Part shown: positions 45,520 to 59,007 of the stretch, in pieces
Layout: each line of letters starts with the position of its first letter
Numbering within the stretch: the first letter of the stretch is position 1
NCBI GenBank assembly: GCA_001931875.2
Contig: MSJH02000818.1
Location: 1 to 64,000 of the forward strand
From: Byssochlamys sp. IMV 00236
Taxonomy: Eukaryota; Ascomycota; Eurotiomycetes; Eurotiales; Thermoascaceae
Length of the DNA: 64,000 bases
Reading direction: 5' to 3'
Translations under genes and position numbers: made by a program
Notes under the pieces: model-generated
What the model was told of the DNA's origin: nothing
Databases searched by the model: none
The model's input: only the letters and a program-made list of their open reading frames with translations

Positions 45520-48500
45520 GGTGTGACCCTATCTCGCAATTTCGGCTCCAGGGCCGAAGATAGAAGATCCGACAATGAACCTGATAACTGGAAATATAGA
45601 ATCATCACGTCTGACAAAGCCCAAGTTGTATTAGATAGATCGCCCGGTTGTTGCGTTGCTGTGATGTTGTAAGTCCCTGTACAAGAAGCCTGGTAGATTT
45701 GGCACAGCTGCGTCCACTCACATCTTCAGAGCTTATATATCGCTTGCGAGTAAGAACATTAAACATGTAAGTGAAAACCATAATAGAAAAAGTTATTTTC
45801 AAAAGAAAGTATGCTGGGGTATTCGCTGAAGTGGCACATGAGCAGGATGATGTGCGATGAAAAGGAACTAGCCACCGGTTGTAAGATCCTCTATAGAAGA
45901 AGCAGTCCAAGTTAAATAACTGCACACATAGGCAAGTAACAACAGACTGGCACAAGAAGCTGTCAAAAATCAAGCATGAATTTAGAATATTGGGTAGAAT
46001 TATGCACCTGCTCCGCCACAGTACGGAGGGGCCGTCGTCGGGGAGAGTGGCTAATTTTGCAGGCGAGCCAGGCTCGCTTGTAGCCAGAGGCGCAAAACCA
46101 CGTCACCTCCCCAGTGCCTGAAGTATACAGAACTGAGACTACAGAAATCAAAGAGGGCGGGAAGAAGTTGAGCACAGGGTTGATAACTCTCGAGAGCCCG
46201 AAGGCTCTGTTGGGTTTTCAGGGCAGATATGGACAAGACAGGATTAACCCTCATGGTGGGGAATTCCGAGAGCGGCGGCTCATTGGAATCTCTCAGCAGA
46301 CCTGGCGTCTCTCGTACGCTCCCCTAGACAAGCTCTTGAATTGAGCAGGGTGATAATCGGTCACTTCTTCATTCACACTGGTCGACAATCCATGCTCGAC
46401 GACGGTCCGGTAGAGGTACGGGCGGGAACGGGGCCGAGCAGCGGGTGAACAGCCTTGGGAGGGCATTCCACGGTTGGATAAGAGACTATGGACGGATAGA
46501 TCCACACGGAGGCCGTTTGTATCGTTTTAGAAAGGTATCCGGTTGAGTATATCCACAAGGATTTTTGCTTGCGATGCCGGGCATGCTCCTGACGCCGCAG
46601 AGTCAGAGCACAGAGGCAGCGCTAAGCGCAGACAAAGCTGACAGGCTGCGATGCAGAGCAGTGGCGTTGTATGGCATGGGGCCGCATGCGCAGCCTCTTC
46701 TTCCCGGCCATATCATTGACCAGCGTCGATAGTCCCTAGACGAGAGCCCGAAACAGCTGTGTACTGGTACAGCACATATGTTTTCCGGCGGTTGTGCGAG
46801 CATGAAAGAGCGAACGAGGTGAGAAAGGGCTTCGTGGGTCAGGTGGTGGTCAGTGACCAGTTGCATCTCCAGGCGCCACGGAGACGCCGACGCCATGCAG
46901 ATCTCGAGGGCTTGGAAGAAGAATATGACAACCGAACGCTCTCATAAGTAGTAGTTATAACTGTGGCCTTGCTGATCGCACAGATGGCCAGATTTTTAAC
47001 AGCCTACGAACGGCTCTCAGAGCACAGGAACTATGCAGCCAACATCGGAGACACCGATACACATTTCTCGACTGTCCCGGAACATCATTATGGTCTTGGT
47101 CTCTAGCAAGACTAAGTACCTACCACGGACCATCTGCGAGGATTCCTCATCGCAAATGTAGGATAAACAAGCTTGTTATGAACTGATTTGAAGGATCCGC
47201 AAATTGTGGTTGGTGGCATAGAAAGCATTTCGAGTCGCAATACTTCAGACATGCTCGGGTATCGCCATACTTACAGCGCAAGCACCTGACGAAGAGGCAC
47301 CCAGCTAGATACCTACCCCAACAGTCTTGACTCAACACATGCAGATGGTCACCCAGTTGCTACCCATCACAAGTTGTTGGGATATTCCCTGTTGGATGCT
47401 GTTCCCTCTCTGCTTCTGCAAAAGCTTGACGAACACTACTACTGTGAACACAGGAGATATCTCGCTGGCGTCACCTCTCCGCAGCCGACTCCCTGTTTCG
47501 TCCTTGGACCCTCACACTCGCTCCGCTTCATCACAACCGATCACTCCCATAGAGAGCATCTAGACTGACTGATTTGAAAAGAACATGCGCAAGTCCGTTT
47601 CAAGGGTAACTGAGCGGTTTGTGCTCTTCCAGTCCCACATGGAACCCCGCCATGCTTGACCACAGATGACCATATAGAGATGCCAGGGACCATGATCCAC
47701 CTCTGACCGGTCGTTCTATGGTTCCAGGTTCTGTCAAAGTTCCTAGAGCCCGTGCTGAACCATGTGGAAGTAAGCAGATGATTTGATCGCGGACTGGTTT
47801 ACGGGCATGCGTTAACAGCGGTATCACATCCACCGTTCGACTTAGGACAATCCTCTCACATCCAGTAAACGGCACCCAAGAAACTGGATTCGCACGGGAT
47901 ACTTTAGGGTCCATGCCGGTTGTGGAGACCAGGCGGCTAAACGAAGCCTTTAGCAGAGGCGAAGAGACGCACAGAAGCTGCGGAGGGGAAGCCCGGGCTC
48001 TAAGCAATTGTTACTGTAAATTCCGGAGTGAGCTGTTTTGAATTCTGTATGGTTGGCCGATAGCGCCCCGTGAATGAGAACGCCTGCTAGTACGGAGTAC
48101 GTACTTAGTACCGCTTATCCAGTGGTGAGATCCATTTCCCGCTCGACGGGCAGACTCGAGACCTATACGGAGTTAGAGGGTTATCAAGACACGAAAAGAG
48201 CCTGCCTTTCCTCATGCAGTAGAAGGTCACCAACATGCAGAAGCTTCCTGGAGAGCTTGAACGGCAATCGCCCGCACGGAGTACTCCGTGCTGCAGCTGT
48301 AGATCCCAGATCGATCTGCAGCGACATCAGCTGGCGTTGGATCAGATCGAGCGGTCGCAGGGACATCGTCGCAAAGACTACTGCAGGCAGAGTTATTTCC
48401 GGGCTGTTCGCGGGCGGCGACTCGGCGCTGGTTCGCTGCAGGTACCGCCCGGGCGCTGCAACTGACTGCGCCGGCAGCGCTCTTTCAGCTGCCATGATGC

Positions 48501-49138
48501 ATACTGGTAACTAACTGTATGTATCTCGCAGCTTGGTGAAGCTTCACTCACTTCGCCACCGTCTATTTCGGAGAATTCTCTCGGTTGTTGAAGCTTCTCT
48601 ACGGATCCACGACCGCCGTATGGTAGACATGACGGATTCAGTTTTGCCGTTTATCATGACAGCGGAACAGCCCCCGCTGAGCCAGTGTTCCTGTTGCACT
48701 CTCGCTGAGTAAGTAGTCAGTGTAACTAGTTATGTATGTACCAAGTATTATGCATAGTATGCTGTTTTCATGCGAACATTGTCCTCTCATGTCCAAAATT
48801 TCCCAGTAGTAACAGGCAGGCTTCTACGTTTCTTCGGGTGTATGCGCTTAAATGGATTTTCCAAAGTTTGTCTGTCCGCTGACGGTTGTTTTACAGTGCA
48901 ATTGGAAGCGCCAGTCTTCCAACCCGCGTTCGCCTATTCTCCTCCTCAATAGACCCTGGTCTTCTACTTTCATCCCAGTCTCAAAGGCCCCTCCAAAATA
49001 ATAAGAAAATCGAAGAACTCGCCGATTCGAGAGTAAAAAAGCCTTTCATTCCGATAAAATCCATCCACAAACGCCTGTAAAGTAGGAAAAGATGTCAAGA
49101 AAAGAGTGATAGAACGGCGAATACCGTCGATAGTTGTA
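45520..49138. other. Gene-free interval of 3.6 kb
   Basis: Between the methyltransferase-domain gene (promoter side) and the 3' end of the SAP gene. Frames at 47600-48007 (minus) and 48074-48514 (plus) are the longest and show no motif. Contains a perfect palindrome at 48274-48291. Confidence 0.5.
48274..48291. repeat. Perfect 18-bp palindrome with TACTCCGT core
   Basis: GCACGGAGTACTCCGTGC equals its own reverse complement. Shorter CGGAGTA/TACTCCG words occur elsewhere in the intergenic DNA (about 22836, 48091, 59672). CGG half-sites facing inwards or outwards are typical of zinc-cluster regulator sites, but no binding can be shown. Confidence 0.6.
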
Positions 49139-50014
49139 TTACGCAGCAGTCGCGAAGCGCTTCTTTCGAGCCTCCAGCGCCAGACGGTCTTTCTCACTCA
49201 AGGCAGGCTTCGCCTCGGTCTCGTTGCGGTTGCGATTTCCACCGTTTCCACCACCATTACCGCGACGGCGGTTTCTGTTCCTTCCATTGAAATCGCGTCG
49301 CTTGCCTCCTCGACCACCCTGTTCATTATCACCGCGGCCTCTCTTGCGTGACTTTTCATCTGGCAGCGGTTGGTCCAGACCCTTGATAGCAACCTTGGCG
49401 TCTCCGTCAGTTGTGGCACCGAAGCGCTTGGCCCTGGCAACCGCCTTCTCTGCCTCCTGCAGAGCCGTCTGCGAGTCCTCGACAATCCCAAATTTCTCCG
49501 CACGAGCTTTACGCTTCCTTAGCTCCTCCTCGACCTCCGTAGAAGGCAGACCAATGCTGTAGTCGACAGCTGGCTTCTCCGGCTCGGCGGGAGTTTCTTC
49601 CGCAGCAGTAGCTGCTTTCTCTGCCTTTTCTTCGGTGATGGCAGTGGCAGGAGCATTCCCCTTTGACTCGACCTTTAGGTCGTCCGTCTTGGCAGGATCA
49701 GTGTCGAGCTGCTGATTTGGAACTGCGACAGGATTCGGAACCTCGCCCTTTCCGCCGGCAGCCATGGCCGCAGCACCTGCTTCAGTAGAAGGCTTCACTT
49801 CGTCGTCCTCCCAGTCGATTACATCCTCTGCATTATCGGTCTTAGCGGCAGATGCAACGGCCGGAGCAGCGGCGGGGGCGTCCGTGTTGGTTTTGCTATC
49901 GTCTTCTTGAAGGCGCGCGATCAGGTCGGCCTTCTTGCCATTGTGCGGCAAGGAACGAGACTTTAGGATCTCGATCAGCTCCGCATTCGTCTTCTTGCTG
50001 TAGTCGGTCGCCAT
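49139..50014 (-). CDS. SAP-domain RNA/DNA-binding protein (Tho1/CIP29-like)
   Basis: 291 residues from the ATG at 50014 (MATDYSKKTNAELIEIL). Residues 3-40 are a SAP domain (NAELIEILKSRSLPHNGKKADLIARL). A conserved VIDWEDDE motif lies near 65-75, then a Glu/Ala-rich linker, the motif RKRKARAEKFGI of Tho1/MOS11 proteins near 175 with an AVARAKRFG repeat, and an RGG/Asn-rich tail (GGRGGKRRDFNGRNRNRRRG) ending ALSEKDRLALEARKKRF. Yeast Tho1 and human CIP29/SARNP act in co-transcriptional mRNP assembly and export with the TREX complex. A CTAACCACAG acceptor-like sequence just 5' of the ATG suggests an intron in the leader. Confidence 0.9.
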   Translation of the reverse strand: MATDYSKKTNAELIEILKSRSLPHNGKKADLIARLQEDDSKTNTDAPAAAPAVASAAKTDNAEDVIDWEDDEVKPSTEAGAAAMAAGGKGEVPNPVAVPNQQLDTDPAKTDDLKVESKGNAPATAITEEKAEKAATAAEETPAEPEKPAVDYSIGLPSTEVEEELRKRKARAEKFGIVEDSQTALQEAEKAVARAKRFGATTDGDAKVAIKGLDQPLPDEKSRKRGRGDNEQGGRGGKRRDFNGRNRNRRRGNGGGNGGNRNRNETEAKPALSEKDRLALEARKKRFATAA

Positions 50015-51918
50015 CTTGGCCAAACTTTGGTCGTCCTGTGGTTAGGAGGATGAGATGAACGATAATGCTTTGCGAAAGGGCGCTGACGTCGACACCGGCT
50101 ATTGTTTGAGGACTTTAGGTTGGTAATAGAAGATTGAGTAAATTAAAGACAGGATCCGCGCATGGCTACCTGGAGTTGTTGAGCGGTAGATCCGAGTGAA
50201 TAAAGGAAATAGGCAAAGATGAAAGGATCGCCTTGTCAACAGCGTGTTGACTTCACCAACCGCGAGGGCAAACTTGCGGCGCGCATCACCATCACGTGGA
50301 TGACACGATGATTTAGTCAGCATCTGGCCAGAGCGAACTTAACTAACTACGAGTACATAGTTATTGATTATCATTATTGCTCAGTATGGGACAACAATGA
50401 ATGTTATTCGATTAGATGGTCAAATTACAGTTGATTAGTTTAGTTCATGCTGCTATTATAACAGTTAGCCGAATCAATGTCAACTGACAAGCAACTACAC
50501 GATGAACACCCTATCTGATGCTGTTGGTAAAAAGTGACTAACCATGTCTGGTAGGACTAAAGCCTTGGTCTCTTATTTGATTGGCCACTATGTACTTGTT
50601 TGTTGACTTACAGCCGGATAATGGGAATCATTATTCAAGTCACGACTTGAGTTCGAGAAACATCGGATAATACGCATGCTTCACTACGGTAGTGTTCAGC
50701 TGAAACTTCTCTGCATTTCAACCGCAGCAATGTCAGTGCCACCTCGGAATAAAAACGATAATATTCCGCGAATAAGAAATCCGATGCATTTTCCACGTTG
50801 CCAACGCCGCTTCTACCACCATGCTTGAATACTTCAAGCGAGAGGCGTCCAATCACAAGGAACTGATTCTTACACTGATCATTCTTCACCAATACTCAAA
50901 ATGAAGCGCATCCTTGTACTACAATCTTCTATGGCAGAGGCACATCGTCTCCGTTGGGATGTGGCGCAGCTGGCGTCGTCAACACATATCTTGCCCGAAG
51001 AGCCGTTGGGGCACGTAGCCTCACTAGATTCTCGTGTTTTCAATCATGATAATATAAATGAGTAAAGTTGTTGCCTGTCAGTTATTGTACAGTACTTTGA
51101 ATACTTCTGACGTGGCTCTGTGGCGAGTATGCATGCACTGCGCCACGGTCAATCTGTACTTCCAGTCATGTGATTCGTCGGAGAATGGCGAGGTAATTAA
51201 GACCTGGAAGATTAATCTAATGTGAATATATTGTTCTGAGTGGATGGCAATGCTAGTTCCTGTGATTCTTCAATCTACTGACGTAGGTCTGTACAGTGGT
51301 AATCATCACAGCTTCTAACTATCATAGAGCATCTGATCATAGATCGGAGGGTACACAGGCAGTATCACGCTCGTTTATGTGCCCATAGAAGCAAATTTCT
51401 GCTATTATAATGTCATTATTTCAATGGAAATTTTTATACGAATATAGCAACTTCCTTGGTTATGGTGACGGAGCAAGGCTCCATATGAAGTCCAGTGAGG
51501 AATCAGCAGCCTCCAGTGATACACCACCAAGTTGCACACCCTGATTTCCGAAAGGTACCATAAAAAGCTAGAGTTACGAGACTAGCTAATCTGTATTATT
51601 GAAGTCAGGCGGTAATCAAAATTTGAGATAGCTATGTTCTCGTTGTCTTCTCATGCGCTTCCAATGGACCCTGGGTCTTGTGTCTCATCTGAGACTGCGG
51701 CTGGCCTGCCACTCTCACAATGCGTCTCATCTACGTTCAATGGAGATACTCGCAGGAAGCTTCCTCGAAGACATGAAGCCTGAACCCTCAAGAGCTCCCC
51801 GTATCTAGTAGCCAAGGGATTATCGTTATGCATATTGATTTCTACATCTATGAGCAGGAAAAAAGAAGAAGATGATGATGTTGAGACAATATCCAACCTA
51901 TCTGCAATGTCCCCTTAT
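50015..51918. other. Intergenic, no supported gene
   Basis: SAP-gene promoter, then AT-rich DNA. A minus-strand frame at 50635-50892 (85 codons) looks somewhat protein-like but lacks an identifiable motif or splice partners. Confidence 0.5.
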
Positions 51919-52396
51919 CTAATTGTTCTGGCTCAGCTGGAACAAGACATTGTCTTTGTTGTCATTCGCCCCTCCGATGCAAGTACTGTTGAATGGACTA
52001 TCACCGCATGTCGCCCTAGCAGCTGCAACACAATGCTCCCAACGGCCTTTGGTGATTATAATTGTTGTTCCCGCCGTTTCTGCCTGCAGGTCGAATCGAG
52101 CATCACCGGATTCGCCGCTGGTAGTGGTGGGTTCGCCTTGACATTGTTCGATCGAGCCGGCGATGCCACCACAGATCCCGAGAAGCGCGACATTGATATT
52201 GTGGCTATCTAATGTTCTGATAGGAGTTCAGCCGCTACACCACCAAATTAGATATGGACATAACTTACACGCCTGGGTCTGTGCAAACGGTGTCGGTGAC
52301 GGCATTAGGGTCGACTTCTGTGCTCGCTGGTGCTGGGGCTGGGAGGGCTGATGCGAATCCCACGAACAAAGCAGCAAGAATACCGAATTTATGCAT
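51919..52396 (-). CDS. Small secreted six-cysteine protein
   Basis: Two exons recovered by splicing: 52269-52396 and 51919-52216, with a 52-nt intron (GTAAGT donor at 52268, CCTATCAG acceptor; phase 2). The product is 141 residues. Residues 1-17 (MHKFGILAALFVGFASA) are a clear signal peptide, followed by a Pro/Ala spacer (LPAPAPAS). The mature part contains six Cys (VCTD, GIC, EQC, EHC, ATC, STC), an even number suited to three disulfides, plus one N-glycosylation sequon (NST). I do not recognise the family; the layout is that of fungal effector-like or antimicrobial secreted proteins, which is inference. A plus-strand frame over the same DNA (51835-52212) is explained as its mirror. Confidence 0.75.
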
Positions 52397-54610
52397 ATTT
52401 ATTTTGTATATTATGCTGATGCAATGCAGATTTTTTGTTGTCGGCAGAATGGAAAGGTAAAATGAAGGAATGCCAGGCACCAGGCCTTCTGTATTAACTC
52501 GAGCAAGAAAAGAGAAAATATTTGAGCGAAAGCTGATGTTCAATGCATCACTGGGAGCATCATCTCGTTATTTAATAGAAACCGCTTCATATGCGATATG
52601 TTTCCATAACAAGAAACCACTAGCCTAATTCAGAAATACAAAACGGCCGAGTACTGCCAAGAATAGAAAGTGACACAGCTGAAGGGGATGAAACTAAATA
52701 GTGAAACCTCGTTTGGCGTTTAGTATGGTTAAAGCAGATCTCCGACTGTTGTTCCATCTCTCTTTTCGTGAATAGCTTTCGTCTTCAGTGGCTTACCAGC
52801 TCTTATTTGGACTGTTACTGTAACTATCTATGTGTCGACTTAAATCTCCATTAGGACTGCAAGCAACAAAGGATGGTTTGAAGCGCTATAACTGGACTTC
52901 GATAGAGGCATACAGAAACACGTATTGATGGGGATTTCAATAGTCTGCCTAAACACGTGGTCCGGTGTAAAACATCGAGGCTTGGTGTTTATGCGCGTAC
53001 GGCCGCAAGAATGGACACAAGAAAGCCTCGACAAAAGTGCCATTCATCGACCTCAATACATAAGCTGGAGCATATTTAATTTAAAGGCAAGGTTGTTAGA
53101 TAACTGTTTTCTGGCTGTCTTAATCACGCTCATCAGATCCACATACGGCTTTGAGGCTTCTGAGTGATTTCTTTGCTACGAGAAATTCCGGAGGAGCTTC
53201 TCTCCCATTTCCTCAGCAAGCCTGTTCCTCGTACGGAGGACCATCCTTCATTCAGAATTCTTTTTAAGTATATCTAGTTATCGTTATTCTGATACGCACC
53301 GACCTCAAACTCGAGGACAGGAACGTGAACTCGACAAGTTTCTGTTACGTACAGCTCCTCATAGAAATGTTCTGAGCTAAAATGTCAGAATTTAGTACGA
53401 TATTCACTGAACCATACAAGACGTCTATTATACTCCGGGTACTTCCGAACTATGATCAGGTTAGACATTCTCGGTCTGTCCTTTGGGAATAGATCATTCG
53501 GAGTTATGTATAATGAGAACCGCACATTGATGACGGCTTCATTTATCATGCAGGTGCAAGGTAAGAATTTGCTTCGAGCTAGTCTTCACTATGCAAGCTC
53601 AGTCCAGGTCGCTCGTTACATGCAGCGTTGACATGCGTACACGAAGTCGATTTACAGATCAGAGATTTCCAGGTGACATTATGTTAACCACATATTATTG
53701 ACGGCCATTTAAACGAAAAGTGACACTCTATAAGTCATACGAAAAAAAAAAAAAAAAAAAAAAAACAGGTTTGAATTCTATATAATGGACAAAATCTCGT
53801 CCCGTAAATATTTGTAGTTATATCTCCTAAGAATTCGTCTTTTGCGTTCTACTCAGTCTTCAGTATGCTGATTGGTATAGTGATCCGAAAACGGAGGAGA
53901 CCCTTGAAATAACCCATGTCCCTTCTAAATATTGGGCCTTAGATTGTTACGTCTACCGCATGTTCGCGTTCCGTATGTTCCACATTGGTTAAACGGGGCT
54001 ATTACTATGTCTGTCAAGGGGATACAAAACAAAAAAGGAAAACTTTTTATGGGGCTGTGACATGACGTTTCGTCTTCTAGATGAGGAAGAGACTAAGAAT
54101 TCCATTCCATAGAACTGATGTCGCCGATCAGATAAGATATACTCTATTAAGGAAGATGCAGCGAAAGATCCCGCTGCAGAGGACAACTCCACTTGCTTGC
54201 CGTGTTTTCGGTGAGTTAATGCCCCAGTGATCTACAGCACATGGCTTTCGACTGTCAGAAAATTTGAGTTCGAATCCATTACCGGAGTATACTGAACCGT
54301 GCGTAATTGCGGGATGTGGACTTACGTCGTTTTATTGTTCGTGTCTTTGACTTGACCATCTGCTTCCACTGTTAAAACTATCAACCAATGGCATTCTTTC
54401 ATGTCCTTGGGTCTTTCGAAAATGTCTCGTATGTGGATAGTCCAAATTCCTTTTTCGTATACGACAATGCGAGAGACTTTAGCCCACCATCAAAGTTCCC
54501 TTAGAGATGGCGAAAGTTAAACTGCACTGACATGTAGAGAGGTAACACTTCAGTACTAGTACCGTTCCATCAAAACATACTGAAAATCAACAGGAGATCA
54601 ACTTGAGCGG
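52397..54610. other. Intergenic, 2.2 kb, no gene seen
   Basis: AT-rich spacer between the secreted protein gene and the glucose oxidase gene. Contains a 24-base A-run (53742-53765). Frames at 52925-53167 and 53989-54192 have no motif. Confidence 0.55.
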
Positions 54611-54620
54611 TATATAAATA
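54611..54620 (+). promoter_or_regulatory. TATA box of the glucose oxidase gene
   Basis: TATATAAATA, a near-perfect TATA box, lies 96 bp before the glucose oxidase ATG, a fitting distance for a short leader. No other promoter element was assigned. Confidence 0.65.
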
Positions 54621-54679
54621 TGACACTTATCAGGACTTGTAATGCTATCTTGAATTATTCTTCCATGTCCTAGGATTGA

Positions 54680-56524
<1,845 letters not shown>

Positions 56525-57555
56525 GGTCTTGTTCTGTGTTTGGCTTTTTTTGTCTTTCTTTTCCCTGGCTATTCAGATTAGGCAACTTTCCTCCGGTCGA
56601 ACAATCATAAATACTGATAGCTGGAGGTTTTCTCCGTACTTGGTGTCCTGTCATGCACCTGTCTCTCAAAAACGGCACTCACCGGAAGAATCCGGGCACC
56701 GTTGGGAGTTTCTTGTTCGTATATTTCCATACCTTGCCCCACTAAGTTAACTTGGAGATCGCAATATACTTCCATTACCGCCGTTACCGACTCGATGTGA
56801 AATCGAGAGGAAAGGCACAAACTCCACAAGCGGAACCAGTGACAAAAGGAAACATAAAGCCACCGATTTAAGCTAACACCCATACGTTTACTGGTATAAA
56901 TCGCGCTGATCCCATTTAAAGATACGGGTTCAGTTAGACTTTTTTTTCTTTTCTTTTCTTTTGATCTTCCGTGTCAATCTAATCTCGGGCCACTGCATTG
57001 CGAGTGGAGGCCGCCGGAAAAGCTTGTACTCCATACTTAGTCGTGCCGTGTCGATCAACGGCCTGTGTAGATCTTATCAGATCGTGTACACAGGCCAACT
57101 CAACAACGTAGCCTCCGAACCCAGTACCAAGTCGGGTTCCTCCGTTGACTTCCTGATCGGCCCGGTACGCACTTCTTTTGGAGCAATAAACGAAGACACA
57201 TCCCACTCGGTGAGCCGAGACCGGCAGGAATGGGTCCGAAAGACGCGGCCACGAGCAATTTCTTTCCCGTGGACAACGTGAAAATAGTCTCTCAGTGGGG
57301 GGTGGTGGGATGTTTCCTGCGGATACCTTCTGTGTGCTCAGACGAAATGTTATCGGACGGCATCCGGAAACCATTATTGAGTACAATGTTTATATATTGC
57401 GTCCTTCTCTCTTTGATAAGATCTCTCTAGGCATCTTACCATCCCGAGGTCGAAGCACCTAATCAGATAACATCCCGGGGCAAAGGTTAACAGATCCTAG
57501 TCAAGATATTTTAAGATCCAGCTAACTGAAATGTCTTACAGACGTCATCGAGAAA
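56525..57555. other. Spacer between the two oxidase genes
   Basis: Holds the glucose oxidase 3' region, including CT/TTTTC-rich sequence near 56940-56965, and the promoter of the lactone oxidase gene. TATATAT at about 57391-57396 is a possible TATA element about 160 bp before its ATG. No extra gene seen. Confidence 0.5.
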
Positions 57556-59007
57556 ATGGTTTCCCTCGTCGGTATGCGGTTGCCCCTCCTACTGGTATTG
57601 CTGCACGCAGTATTCGGTTCGGCATACCGTTGGTACAACTGGCAATATGAAGTGACTTGTGAAGCTGAAAAGCTCATCACTCCCGCGGATGAGGCTGGTG
57701 TTGTGGAATTCCTGAAGAATGAGTTCCCTAAACAATCTCATATCAAAGTTGTTGGAAACGGCCATGGATTTGGCAACCTTACTACATGCGTCGACCAATC
57801 TCTCACGAACAAGACTTCGTACATTGTGAACCTTGCGAACTTGAAGTCTCTTGAGATCAACAAGAAGAATATGACGGTCACTATCGGTGCCGGTTGGGAC
57901 GTCTACGATATTATCAACGTGCTCAAGGAGCATGGCTTGTCCTTCAACCACCTCGGTGCTGAACGGGTCCAGAACTTCGTTGGGGCTGTCAGCACTGGCA
58001 CCCACGGTACCGGACGGTATGTCGACAACATGGCTAGCCAGGTGGTCGGTCTCCGCATCGTCGATGCGAGGGGTAATATCAAAGTGATCAATGAATGGAA
58101 CAACCCTGAGGAGCTGAAAGCATTCCGGGTCTCCATTGGTGCTCTCGGTCTGATTACCGAGTTGACATTCAAGGTCCAACCGACATATCTCCTAAAGAAA
58201 ACGACCACTGTGCTGAACGCCACGACCAACTACACCCAGTTGTATACCGAAATCGCCGACCTGTACAAGAAGCACGACCGTATGACTGTCTGGGGTCCCC
58301 ACTTCGACTGGGATAGTGAAGCTCAAGACTGGGTCATCGAACCTACTTTCTTTGCCAGCTGGTGGGAGCCGACAAACTGCACTGGAGTCCGCAACTGTAC
58401 GCTGAACTACTGTGCCAACGGCTGTGGTGAATGTATCAAAGATTACATTTGCTACGATGAAGTCAGTGACGCCACCTCCGCTCCTCCACAGGGTGTGTGC
58501 AGCCGTGAATTCTACGCTGAGATCGAGCATTTCTGGCCATTCGAGAACTTCATGGATGTCGCAGTCAACTATACCAAGTTCCAGCAATCCCAGACTCCGA
58601 GGATGAAGGGCTTTGACAACCAGGAGATGATTTTCCAGTATCGTATCTTGAAGGGCGACGACGCATACATGTCTCCCGTTAACACATACAACTTGGGCCC
58701 TCAAAACAGCGGCGTATTTGGTGTTCTGGAGATTGACTGGATTCAGTCCGTCAACAACTTCACTACGCTGTGGAACAACCAGGGATTCGCTCTTGAGTTC
58801 ATGGATAAATTCGGCTACGAACTCAATGCTCGTGCCCACTGGAACAAGATGTCGCCAAATGATCCCAAACATACCTTGTTCGCCTTCCCGAAGCTGCCCG
58901 AGTTTTTGAAGTTCCAGGAACAGCAGGACCCCAACTGTCAGTTCGTCAACGAGTTCTTGGTCAACCAGCTTGGTATAGACCGCTGTCGGGACGCGATCAG
59001 TCAATAG
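57556..59007 (+). CDS. Secreted aldonolactone oxidase, D-gluconolactone oxidase-like
   Basis: An intron-free 483-residue frame. Residues 1 to about 22 are a signal peptide (LPLLLVLLHAVFGSA). A PCMH-type FAD domain follows (about 38-215), with VVGNGHGFGN placing the flavin-linking His at H70, then IGAGWDVYDI, GLSFNHLGA and GAVSTGTHGTG. The C-terminal ALO-type domain has the catalytic motif HWNK (H428). Several sequons and a Cys-rich loop (NCTLNYCANGCGECIKDYICY) suit an extracellular enzyme. The length, signal peptide and secretion match the D-gluconolactone oxidase reported from Penicillium, which turns D-gluconolactone into D-erythorbic acid and H2O2. Another sugar-lactone substrate is possible. 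It lies 1 kb after glucose oxidase on the same strand. Confidence 0.87.
   Translation: MVSLVGMRLPLLLVLLHAVFGSAYRWYNWQYEVTCEAEKLITPADEAGVVEFLKNEFPKQSHIKVVGNGHGFGNLTTCVDQSLTNKTSYIVNLANLKSLEINKKNMTVTIGAGWDVYDIINVLKEHGLSFNHLGAERVQNFVGAVSTGTHGTGRYVDNMASQVVGLRIVDARGNIKVINEWNNPEELKAFRVSIGALGLITELTFKVQPTYLLKKTTTVLNATTNYTQLYTEIADLYKKHDRMTVWGPHFDWDSEAQDWVIEPTFFASWWEPTNCTGVRNCTLNYCANGCGECIKDYICYDEVSDATSAPPQGVCSREFYAEIEHFWPFENFMDVAVNYTKFQQSQTPRMKGFDNQEMIFQYRILKGDDAYMSPVNTYNLGPQNSGVFGVLEIDWIQSVNNFTTLWNNQGFALEFMDKFGYELNARAHWNKMSPNDPKHTLFAFPKLPEFLKFQEQQDPNCQFVNEFLVNQLGIDRCRDAISQ

Noticed and set aside
50635..50892. 85-codon minus-strand open frame
   Set aside because: Looks mildly protein-like but lacks a recognisable motif or splice partners; kept only as a note in the intergenic entry.
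51835..52212. 125-codon plus-strand open frame
   Set aside because: Overlaps exon 2 of the minus-strand secreted protein; the minus model has a signal peptide, canonical splice sites and paired Cys, this frame has none.
54262..54290. B-box-like GAGTTCGAATCC
   Set aside because: The bases on either side cannot form a T stem, and no A box or anticodon arm fits upstream.
57589..58179. 196-codon minus-strand open frame
   Set aside because: Antisense of the FAD domain of the lactone oxidase gene.
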